NCBI GenBank assembly: GCA_023415275.1
Contig: JAEZLJ010000074.1
Coordinates: forward strand, 1 to 7,121
Direction: 5' to 3'
Length of the DNA: 7,121 bases
Origin: Bacteroidota bacterium
GTDB taxonomy: Bacteria; Bacteroidota; Bacteroidia; Chitinophagales; Chitinophagaceae
The translations under genes were made by a program, and so were the position numbers. This document shows positions 1-5,697 of the stretch, piece by piece. Positions within the stretch are counted from its first letter, which is position 1, and every line of letters starts with the position of its first letter. Under the pieces are notes generated by a model that had not been told where the DNA came from, made no database searches, and was given only the letters and a program-made list of their open reading frames with translations.

Positions 1-1
1 T

Positions 2-1339
2 GATGGCATGCTGACAGCAGATCTCGGATCAGACAACGACCAGGTGGTGGGATTACTATTAAGACCAGATGGAAAACTGGTAGTGGTAGGTAATGGCCAA
101 ACAGGTAAAGTTTTTTTATTACGGTACAATGCAGATGGTTCTCCGGATACCAGCCTGGATATAGATGGAATGATGATAACCGGCAATGGTGAATTCATGA
201 ACACGGCTTCTGCGGCCTTACTGCAGCCCGATGGAGCTATCGTGGTGGCCGGGACCAAAGACGGCAATTTTAGGATCGAGAGGTTCAACAGCAATGGATC
301 ACCGGATAATAGTTTTTCAGAGGATGGGAAAATGATGATCGACTTCAACCTGAATAATGAACAGCCAACTTCCATGGTTTTGCAGCCTGGCGGAAAACTG
401 GTCATTGGTGGGTATGTCAAAGAGTGGCCTTTAACGGATATGGCACTGGCTCGTATCAATGCGGATGGAAGTTTAGATAATAGCTTTTCGGGTGATGGCA
501 TCCAGGTCATAGAACTGGCATATGGAGAGGATATGATCAAATCTTTAACCCTACAGGGTAATCGTTTATACGCTGCCGGTAGCACCACCTATGGAGGTCA
601 ATTGGGTGTACTTGCTGCCTTCCAGCTGGGATGTGATGTAGCAGTGACGATCCCTAATGCCATTGTATTGAATAGGGGAGTGGATTCCAACACGGTATAT
701 ACTGGTTATCTACCTGCTTCCACTATTTCAATAATGGCCCAAACTTCCGGTGGCACTGCACCTTACACTTACCTGTGGAGCAATGGCGCAGTAACAGCCA
801 CTATTTCTGTATCACCAACAATAGCAACTACCTACTCAGTTACTGTGACCGATGCTTTGGGTTGCAGCCAGGCAGCCAGCAGGATGATCAATGTGATAGA
901 TGTGCGCTGCGGCAATAAAATGGATAAGGTTATGATTTGCCAGGTACCCCCGGGAATGCCTTCCAATGCCCATACCATTTGTGTGAGTGCTAATGCGGTG
1001 GCTATACATTTGAACAATGGCTCGCGCTTAGGCAATTGCAGCCAGGATGCCAGTATTACGCGGTACATGGCTATAGAGAATCAACCGGAAGAAAATGCAG
1101 GCCTCCAGGTCTATCCAAATCCAAGTCATACCAGTTTCACCATCCTGTACAGGTCAGCAAACAACTCACTGGCAGACCTGGTAGTATATGATGTCTCGGG
1201 CAGGGTAGTGGAGAAAAGTAGTATCAATCCTGGTAAGCCAATTGAACTTGGCGCAGCTTTCAGGCCTGGTATTTATTATGTGCAGCTGGTGCAGGGAGCA
1301 ATGAAGACCCGCACCAAAATAGTCAAGCAGGCCTGGTAA
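2..1339 (+). CDS. T9SS-exported delta-60 repeat surface protein (5' partial)
   Basis: This is the 3' end of a large secreted protein. The frame is open to the window edge, and the Met at base 8 lies inside a repeat, so it is not the true start. Numbering from that Met, there are about three and a half delta-60 repeats (residues 1-54, 55-107, 108-164 and 165-206). Each has the LQPDGKLVVxG, xRxNxDGSxDxSF and DG pattern, and the repeats are thought to build a beta-propeller-like surface. Residues 246-297 form an SprB/PKD-like module (GGTAPYTYLWSNG ... YSVTVTDALGC). Residues 300-344 form a small module with four cysteines (301, 311, 325, 344). Residues 366-443 are a type A T9SS sorting domain (LQVYPNPS, VYDVSGRVV, GIYYVQL, basic end KTRTKIVK), so the protein should cross the outer membrane by type IX secretion and be anchored or released. 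The ligand or substrate is unknown and the 5' part is not visible. Family assignment is secure. Confidence 0.95.
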   Translation, partial: DGMLTADLGSDNDQVVGLLLRPDGKLVVVGNGQTGKVFLLRYNADGSPDTSLDIDGMMITGNGEFMNTASAALLQPDGAIVVAGTKDGNFRIERFNSNGSPDNSFSEDGKMMIDFNLNNEQPTSMVLQPGGKLVIGGYVKEWPLTDMALARINADGSLDNSFSGDGIQVIELAYGEDMIKSLTLQGNRLYAAGSTTYGGQLGVLAAFQLGCDVAVTIPNAIVLNRGVDSNTVYTGYLPASTISIMAQTSGGTAPYTYLWSNGAVTATISVSPTIATTYSVTVTDALGCSQAASRMINVIDVRCGNKMDKVMICQVPPGMPSNAHTICVSANAVAIHLNNGSRLGNCSQDASITRYMAIENQPEENAGLQVYPNPSHTSFTILYRSANNSLADLVVYDVSGRVVEKSSINPGKPIELGAAFRPGIYYVQLVQGAMKTRTKIVKQAW

Positions 1340-1365
1340 AAAACTGAATGATCATTGCTTTTGCT

Positions 1366-1400
1366 AAAGCCATTCAACCATTTGTGGTGGGTGGCTTTTT
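1366..1400 (+). terminator. Hairpin terminator between convergent genes
   Basis: The arms AAAGCCA (1366-1372) and TGGCTTT (1392-1398) pair perfectly, with an inner ACCA/TGGT stem (1377-1380 with 1385-1388) around a TTTG loop. The right arm runs into a T tract (1396-1400). It starts 26 bases after the stop of the T9SS-exported protein. Its end overlaps the stop codon of the minus-strand lipoprotein gene, so it may also serve that gene, although the T tract favours plus-strand termination. Confidence 0.7.
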
Positions 1401-1527
1401 AATACCAGCTGAATTTGGAGGCCTTGTATTTAGGACCCTGGTAGCTGGCGCCAGGGCATCCCTGTTTGGAGGTTTTGCAACCGGTCATGATGAGGATGAA
1501 AAGCAGGAGAAGTAGTTTTGGTTTCAT
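1399..1527 (-). CDS. Small lipoprotein, 42 residues, function unknown
   Basis: Reading the reverse strand from the ATG at 1527 gives a complete 42-codon gene ending in TAA at 1401-1399. The N-terminus MKPKLLLLLFILIMTGC is a typical lipoprotein signal: basic start, hydrophobic core and lipobox IMTGC with the modified Cys at residue 17. The mature peptide is only about 26 residues. It is rich in Lys, Ser, Gly and Tyr, has one further Cys (residue 24) and ends in FSWY. It should be lipidated in the inner or outer membrane. It is convergent with the T9SS-exported protein and shares its terminator region. It is easily missed because of its size. The lipobox and the clean convergent placement support a real gene; I do not recognise a named family and infer no function beyond membrane anchoring. 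Confidence 0.75.
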   Translation of the reverse strand: MKPKLLLLLFILIMTGCKTSKQGCPGASYQGPKYKASKFSWY

Positions 1528-1543
1528 GTGATGAATCATTTAA

Positions 1544-1558
1544 TAGTACGGGGTACTA
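1544..1558. repeat. Short perfect inverted repeat upstream of the lipoprotein gene
   Basis: TAGTAC (1544-1549), GGG, GTACTA (1553-1558) is a perfect 6-base dyad with a 3-base spacer, 17 bases upstream of the minus-strand lipoprotein start codon. It could be an operator or a small hairpin in the leader of that gene. Nothing else recognisable was seen between 1559 and 1681. Confidence 0.3.
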
Positions 1559-1681
1559 AATTAATGATTGGAATTGGGAAATGAAAGCGGGGGTAGCATA
1601 GCTGGCTATTTAAAGAACAATAGAAGATTGGCAAGTACAGGTTAACGATAAGGGATAGGCTCATATAATAAAATCTATAGC

Positions 1682-1708
1682 TTTATTGGGAAAATAGTGG
1701 CATACTTG
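1682..1708 (+). promoter_or_regulatory. Promoter-like element upstream of the four-helix-bundle gene
   Basis: TTTATTGG, 11 bases, then CATACTTG. The same two blocks with the same spacing occur at 2701-2727, which also lies upstream of a plus-strand gene. CATACTTG resembles the Bacteroidota -7 box (TAnnTTTG) imperfectly, and the TTG block is closer than the usual -33 position, so the exact assignment is uncertain. Transcription from here would give a leader of about 90 bases that includes the GTCAC-rich hairpin. Confidence 0.4.
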
Positions 1709-1746
1709 TATTTTAGTCAGGCTTAGCATTAAGCAGTTTAGGGACT

Positions 1747-1798
1747 CTTGTGACTAGTGCGACAAGCACAGTCACACTGGTCACTAGAGTCACACAAG
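1747..1798 (+). repeat. GTCAC/GTGAC repeat cluster and imperfect hairpin in front of a start codon
   Basis: Three consecutive 9-base units beginning GTCAC start at 1771, 1780 and 1789, and an inverted GTGAC lies at 1750. The arms CTTGTGACTAGTG (1747-1759) and CACTAGAGTCACACAAG (1782-1798) are reverse complements except for two 2-base insertions, which gives a long imperfect stem. A nested CAGT-CAC-ACTG hairpin lies at 1769-1779. The structure ends two bases before the ATG at 1801, so in RNA it could limit ribosome access. It stays open in the gene's frame (Thr/Val-rich if read from GTG 1750), but low complexity argues that it is leader rather than protein. Confidence 0.6.
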
Positions 1799-1800
1799 TA

Positions 1801-2373
1801 ATGGAAACTAACCAAAATAAAAAAGAAGGTTTTATTCCACCTCATGGGGGCTACCGCAACCTGATCACCTATCAGAAGGCCGAGATCATTTTTGATGGTA
1901 CGGTGTATTTTACAAGTAGGTTTTTTAAAAAATATGACCGCACCATTGACCAGATGGTGCAGGCCGCCCGCTCGGGGAAACAAAATATTGCGGAGGCAAG
2001 TATGGCTTCGGCTACATCCAAAGAAACAGAGATTAAACTAACCAATGTGGCCCGTGCCAGTTTAGAGGAACTGATGATTGACTACCAGGATTATTTAAGA
2101 ATTAATAAATTACTGCTCTGGAATAAAAATGACAGGTTGGTAGAAAGGTTTCGTGAGTTGAACCGCACACCCAATGCTACCTACGAAACTTATAAAAGAG
2201 CTATTGAAAATAAAGACCCGGAAATATGTGCCAATGCCATGATTTGTTTGATCAATATTGTCTCCTATCTCCTTGCTCAACAAATTAAGGCTTTGGAAAA
2301 GGCATTCATAAATGAGGGGGGATTAAGAGAACGAATGACCAGGGCAAGAATTGAAAAAAGAAATAAAGGGTAA
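1801..2373 (+). CDS. Four-helix-bundle suffix-domain protein (23S rRNA IVP-like)
   Basis: A 190-residue cytosolic helical protein with no signal peptide. The opening HGGYRNLITYQKAEIIFDGT (15-34) and the segment QMVQAARSGKQNIAEAS (51-67) match the four-helix-bundle family related to 23S rRNA intervening-sequence proteins. ETEIKLTNVARASLEELM (75-92) is the matching third-helix signature. The C-terminus (176-190) is strongly basic (RERMTRARIEKRNKG), which is consistent with nucleic-acid binding. The biochemical role of the family is not established. I chose ATG 1801 over the in-frame GTG at 1750 because the extra 17 residues are translated repeat. It stands alone here with no rRNA gene or reverse transcriptase nearby. 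Family call is good; the RNA-binding idea is inference. Confidence 0.9.
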   Translation: METNQNKKEGFIPPHGGYRNLITYQKAEIIFDGTVYFTSRFFKKYDRTIDQMVQAARSGKQNIAEASMASATSKETEIKLTNVARASLEELMIDYQDYLRINKLLLWNKNDRLVERFRELNRTPNATYETYKRAIENKDPEICANAMICLINIVSYLLAQQIKALEKAFINEGGLRERMTRARIEKRNKG

Positions 2374-2700
2374 ATCACTTTTATAACTAATCTCCCAGAA
2401 AAAGAAAGAATACTACTATCAAACTTCAATCAGTAACTGGCGGTCATTCATTGTGTCTGTCATTGGAAGGAACGAAGCTATCTCCCTTTTAACATACCTA
2501 TGTTTTCTGAGCTTAGTATCTTGAAATTGCCATGCTTAGTACACTATGTTGGCCCTTCACCCCGCAATTACCAATTCCCGGGCCAGAATCCTAACATGGG
2601 AGACATGCGGAAAAACCAAATGTTTTGGTAATGCATTTTACTTAAGAATAACCAGTTTGAAAGCTTTCTTAAATTAGTATATAAGTAAAAACACTATTGT
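2374..2700. other. Intergenic region with small dyads, no convincing gene
   Basis: No supported gene was found here. Visible structures are: a REP-like element (2457-2486); an 8-base direct repeat GCTTAGTA at 2511-2518 and 2534-2541; a spaced dyad TGGCCC (2550-2555) with GGGCCA (2580-2585); a hairpin ACCAAA-TGT-TTTGGT (2615-2629); and TTAAGAA-N17-TTCTTAA (2642-2672), which lies 28 bases before the promoter-like element at 2701. No hairpin with a T tract was seen after the four-helix-bundle gene. Confidence 0.5.
2457..2486. repeat. Degenerate REP-like element
   Basis: CTGTCATTGGAAGGAACGAA followed by GCTATCTCCC resembles the dispersed intergenic element whose usual form reads TCATTGCGAGGAACGAAGCA then ATCTC, in which ATTGC and GCAAT pair. 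Here the pairing arms have decayed to ATTGG and GCTAT. The resemblance is from memory of such elements and is not checked against this genome. Confidence 0.35.
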
Positions 2701-2727
2701 TTTATTGGAAAAAATACTCCATACTTG
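2701..2727 (+). promoter_or_regulatory. Promoter-like element for the exported-protein cluster
   Basis: TTTATTGG, 11 bases, CATACTTG: the same architecture as at 1682-1708, with 20 of 27 positions identical by hand alignment. An additional TTG at 2698-2700 lies 20 bases before CATACTTG, which suits the Bacteroidota -33/-7 layout better. It is the best promoter candidate for the whole downstream operon and implies a leader of about 130 bases before the 640-residue gene. Confidence 0.45.
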
Positions 2728-2744
2728 CACTAAAACTAACATAT

Positions 2745-2813
2745 ATGGGTGATGAATTTAAATATTCATTACTTGATTCCATTCCTCATGAACCAAAACT
2801 TAGAACTACTTAG
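2745..2813 (+). CDS. Possible 22-codon leader ORF
   Basis: ATG at 2745 opens a 22-codon frame (MGDEFKYSLLDS ... KLRTT) ending in TAG at 2811-2813. It starts 18 bases after the promoter-like CATACTTG box, behind an A-rich stretch (ACTAAAACTAACATAT) typical of Bacteroidota starts, and would be the first start codon on the transcript. It ends 51 bases before the 640-residue gene. It could be a leader peptide, a remnant or chance; it has no attenuation-like codon run. Confidence 0.2.
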   Translation: MGDEFKYSLLDSIPHEPKLRTT

Positions 2814-2864
2814 CAAACCTTGCATTGTTAAGAACTGACTCCCACCCCTTATTTAAACTGCCTT

Positions 2865-4787
2865 ATGAGAAATTTCCTTTCCCGCATTGTATGGATTTTC
2901 CTGATTATGCTATTGTCTTTTAAAGGGATTTGCCAAAAAGGCATTATTACCTATGACCTACCTTCCTCTAATGCATCGGGGCTCACTAAAATCTTTTTTA
3001 GTTATACGCCCAGATTCCGTGTTGAAAAATGGCAGGATTATGCCGTGTTGTTTGTCGACCTCAACCTGGTACAGTCTACTCCTGGAAATATGCAAGGCGG
3101 TTACTGGTATAATTACCGGTACAACGGAAAAGATTATGGTGATAATGTAGTAGGGCGCGATGTGTTTAATTCGATACGAGTCGATATATTCCGCTTTCAC
3201 ATTCGGGTACAGGGTTTGGGTCTTAGTGAACTGCTTACCTATTACAAAGGTGCGGGAGAACTGCAGGTAGGCAGGGTAAAGCTTACAGCAAGGCCCGAAG
3301 ATTTTCATGCGTTCATTGAAGACCTGGTTTCAATCGATTTCACCGGTACGGCCCCCATCCAAAATAAAATCGATGCATTGCTGGCAGCCGAAAGGAAAAA
3401 AATAGCGGATGACGAGAAGAAAAAAAACGATGCCATTGCAGCAGATAAAAAGAAACAGGAGGACGCCTCCAAACAAAAGCAACTGGAAGACGAGAAAAAG
3501 AAGCAAACTGAATCCGGGACAAATACCAAACAACAACAGCCTGGCAATACAAATGCTACAACGCAAAAAACAAATAGCTCCGGAGCCTCATCCAAAGCAG
3601 ATGATGATTTTTGGGAAACAGGTAAAAAAAGCAACTCTTCCAATCAAGCCGCCAATACTGTAAATACAGGCGTCGACAACTCAAAGCTGCCCGAGTTTAT
3701 CCGGACTACGGATGGTAAATACTACCACAAGGAGGGCGATAATATCCGGGAAGTAAGCTACGATCAGTACATGGCGTTGAAGAAGCAAAAAGCCGATCAG
3801 AAAACAACGCAACAGAACAATTCCAATAAACTAACCCCCGAGCAGCAGCAAAAGGTTTTAGATGATATGATGGCAAAGACTAAAGCCGACCAGCAGCGCC
3901 AGGAAGAATTTACAAATAACCTGGTTGCGAAAACAAACCAGTTTAGTTCGGCTTTGGCAGCAAGTTCACAGGTGGAGGAGTCAAAAAGGGAATTGAAGGA
4001 AAACTCTACTATGCAGGGCAGCTACCAATCCGTGGAGCAGCTCATGGCTGACTTCAATCAGAAAATGGCCAGCATCAACAGTACAACGGCTACCTTGAAC
4101 GAACAAAGAAATACTTACTACAACTCCATGGCCGATGCCATGTATAGCGATCCCGGTGAGGAAGCATTTAACCAGGGAGCCAAGCTTATTGGTGGTATTA
4201 TTAACAGTGCAAAGGAGGCCAAAGAAAAAAAGCAAGCGCAGGCACGGTTGAAGGCAGAAAAAGAAGCAGCGCTTGCCCGCTTTAAGGCAGAGGAGGCAAA
4301 AATGTTAACGGGTATCCGCACCGACCTTTTTAAACGCTTTAAAGAGGGTGGCCTTCCCTTATCATCAACCAAAGTACAGGCGAATACGATTTATTATTTT
4401 GCTTATGGCTACAACCCTGCACAGTTAGGCAGCAAGCAAACAACCCTCTACATCTCCAATGTATTTGCTATCGACCGTTATAGCGATGGTACCTGGCCTT
4501 TTAAAAATGCTATTGTCAATGATCTTTCCAAACTCACGCCTTATGCGGAGACCATCCATGGTTATTATTTAGATAAAGCCGAAGCAGAATCAATGCGGAA
4601 TGGCATGATTGACATCTTTGTAAAAACAGGTGGAAGCATAACTGTCTTTGCCTATAAGGGAAAAACCAGCAGTGGTGGCCCCAAAACAGGAAGCACCGAT
4701 TTTTGGGAGAACGGCAGCAAAATAAACCGTGATTCTACTTCCAAAGAAAAAAAGCAGGTGAAGAAAGATGACTTCTGGAACAACTAA
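2865..4787 (+). CDS. Exported 640-residue protein with Lys/Gln-rich linker and three DFW motifs
   Basis: Not a family I recognise. Residues 1-24 are a signal peptide (MRNFLSRIVWIFLIMLLSFK, cleavage probably at GIC-Q); the Cys is not in a lipobox. Residues 25-165 form an aromatic-rich, probably folded domain (GGYWYNYRYNGKDYG; FHIRVQGLGLSELLTYYKG). Residues 170-245 are a Lys/Glu/Gln coiled-coil-like stretch passing into an Asn/Ser/Thr-rich linker. Residues 265-470 are Gln-rich and helical with further coiled-coil character (443-480). Residues 495-600 form a second folded domain (YYFAYGYNP, DRYSDGTWPFKN, FAYKGK). The motif DFW occurs three times: DDFWETGKK (247-255), TDFWENGSK (611-619) and DDFWNN at the very end (635-640). 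It is first in a tight same-strand run of exported proteins, 37 bases before the next gene. Periplasmic or surface location is inferred from the signal peptide; function is unknown. Confidence 0.9.
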   Translation: MRNFLSRIVWIFLIMLLSFKGICQKGIITYDLPSSNASGLTKIFFSYTPRFRVEKWQDYAVLFVDLNLVQSTPGNMQGGYWYNYRYNGKDYGDNVVGRDVFNSIRVDIFRFHIRVQGLGLSELLTYYKGAGELQVGRVKLTARPEDFHAFIEDLVSIDFTGTAPIQNKIDALLAAERKKIADDEKKKNDAIAADKKKQEDASKQKQLEDEKKKQTESGTNTKQQQPGNTNATTQKTNSSGASSKADDDFWETGKKSNSSNQAANTVNTGVDNSKLPEFIRTTDGKYYHKEGDNIREVSYDQYMALKKQKADQKTTQQNNSNKLTPEQQQKVLDDMMAKTKADQQRQEEFTNNLVAKTNQFSSALAASSQVEESKRELKENSTMQGSYQSVEQLMADFNQKMASINSTTATLNEQRNTYYNSMADAMYSDPGEEAFNQGAKLIGGIINSAKEAKEKKQAQARLKAEKEAALARFKAEEAKMLTGIRTDLFKRFKEGGLPLSSTKVQANTIYYFAYGYNPAQLGSKQTTLYISNVFAIDRYSDGTWPFKNAIVNDLSKLTPYAETIHGYYLDKAEAESMRNGMIDIFVKTGGSITVFAYKGKTSSGGPKTGSTDFWENGSKINRDSTSKEKKQVKKDDFWNN

Positions 4788-4824
4788 TCACAATTTTAAA
4801 TAATACACTCTAAATAATCCTTTC

Positions 4825-5568
4825 ATGAAAACTCTGCTACTATTTACCATTTATTTATTCTCTTCATTTGTTTCCTTTAGCCAAACAACAGCTACCGAGG
4901 CTAAGGCCGCCTACCTGCTTGCAGAAGAAGCTTTTACTGCAAACGACTGGAAAGGAACGTTAGGCTACCTTGATGAATGCAAGAAGAAAATAGGTACGCC
5001 CAATAGTAAAATACTTTACCTGCAAATGATGGCTGAAATGGAATTGGCCAAGGCGGATTCAACCTATAATGATGCGGTGCTGAAAACCATTGCTGCATTT
5101 GAAAAAGCACCAGACCTGAAAAATTTTAATGAAGACAAGGTTTTGGAGGTGATGAAAACCAAAATTCGCCTTACCCGTATGCAGGAACAGGCTGCTAAAG
5201 ACAAGCTGGCCTCGGAGGAAAGGGCTAAATGGATGAAAAGCCTGGGAGGAACCATTGTAATGGAAAAGGATGGGCATAATTTGATAATGGCTAACCAGGA
5301 TCTTGGTAAAATGAATAAGGCGGATGCTATCAAAGCCTGCGAGGACTTAGTGTTGAATGGCCACGATGATTGGAGATTGCCTACAAATGCGGAGTTGCTT
5401 CAAATGATTACAGTTAATAATCAACTGATAGGTTCTAATTCACGCCCAGCTGACTTTACCTTAATGGGAGGGGTTTATGTGGATGCCGACACTCAAATAA
5501 TTACATCAGTACTCAATAAAAAGGCTGCAAAAGAGCTATACAATGTTCGCCCCGTACGTTCTTTTTGA
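4825..5568 (+). CDS. Exported TPR-like protein with Lcl/DUF1566 C-terminal domain
   Basis: A 247-residue protein. Residues 1-19 are a signal peptide cleaved before Gln20 (FVSFSQ). Residues 25-118 are a helical TPR-like module (EAKAAYLLAEEAF, DWKGTLGYLDECKKK, SKILYLQMM, FEKAPD, VMKTK). A charged helix (119-138) leads to a C-terminal Lcl/DUF1566-type domain (141-247) with GG at its start, HNLIMANQDLGKMNKADAIKAC, NGHDDWRLPTNAELLQM (DWRLPT at 182-187) and the typical end VRPVRSF. DUF1566 domains occur in many secreted bacterial proteins and lack a settled function; some, in Legionella collagen-like proteins, help adhesion. The domain is short for the family. Over residues 21-120 it is identical at 64 of 100 positions to the protein starting at 6630. 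It probably shares the operon with its neighbours. Domain call is fairly sure; function is unknown. Confidence 0.92.
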   Translation: MKTLLLFTIYLFSSFVSFSQTTATEAKAAYLLAEEAFTANDWKGTLGYLDECKKKIGTPNSKILYLQMMAEMELAKADSTYNDAVLKTIAAFEKAPDLKNFNEDKVLEVMKTKIRLTRMQEQAAKDKLASEERAKWMKSLGGTIVMEKDGHNLIMANQDLGKMNKADAIKACEDLVLNGHDDWRLPTNAELLQMITVNNQLIGSNSRPADFTLMGGVYVDADTQIITSVLNKKAAKELYNVRPVRSF

Positions 5569-5584
5569 TTCAATTAATACCCTG

Positions 5585-5680
5585 ATGAAAAAAACAATAC
5601 TTTTTGCTTTCTTTCTCATCTTTTTTGGCACGCTCAAAGCACAATCTTCTGCTGCCGCAGCGGAAGCCAACTTTCTCTAA
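5585..5680 (+). pseudogene. Truncated paralogue: signal peptide plus about 11 residues
   Basis: A 31-codon frame with a clear signal peptide (MKKTILFAFFLIFFGTLKAQ) followed by SSAAAAEANFL and a TAA stop. The sequence after the Gln resembles the start of the neighbouring family (QSASAEAKAAYLL in the gene at 6630, QTTATEAKAAYLL in the gene at 4825), but the body is absent and no frame downstream of the stop resumes the homology before the next gene starts at 5698. The spacing to both neighbours (16 and 17 bases) is the same as between intact genes of the cluster. The best reading is a remnant left by deletion or recombination. A genuine tiny secreted peptide is possible. Confidence 0.6.
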
Positions 5681-5697
5681 CTGATCAATTGAAAACC

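Noticed and set aside
8..10. ATG at base 8 as the start of the delta-60 protein
   Set aside because: It lies within a delta-60 repeat and the frame is open upstream to the window edge, so the true start is outside the window.
1750..1800. GTG at 1750 as the start of the four-helix-bundle gene
   Set aside because: The added residues are translated GTCAC repeats, and the family begins shortly before HGGYRNL; ATG 1801 fits better.
1801..2373. Diversity-generating retroelement accessory protein (Avd), which shares the four-helix fold
   Set aside because: No reverse transcriptase, template repeat or variable repeat is visible in the window, and the protein matches the suffix-domain type better.
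2546..2677. 43-codon plus-strand frame in the intergenic region
   Set aside because: No signal peptide, recognisable motif or favourable start context; it overlaps several small dyads and is probably chance.
3400..3540. Possible CRISPR or tandem DNA repeat in the Lys-rich stretch
   Set aside because: The repetition is compositional (AAA/GAA codons) with no fixed unit or spacer.
3305..3643. Long antisense frames opposite the 640-residue gene
   Set aside because: They are Phe/Ser/Cys-rich shadows of the Lys/Glu/Gln-rich coding strand, without plausible protein features.
5059..5333. Antisense frames opposite the exported TPR-like genes (also at 5884-6260 and 6795-7040)
   Set aside because: They lie wholly within well-supported genes and show no independent domain or start signal.
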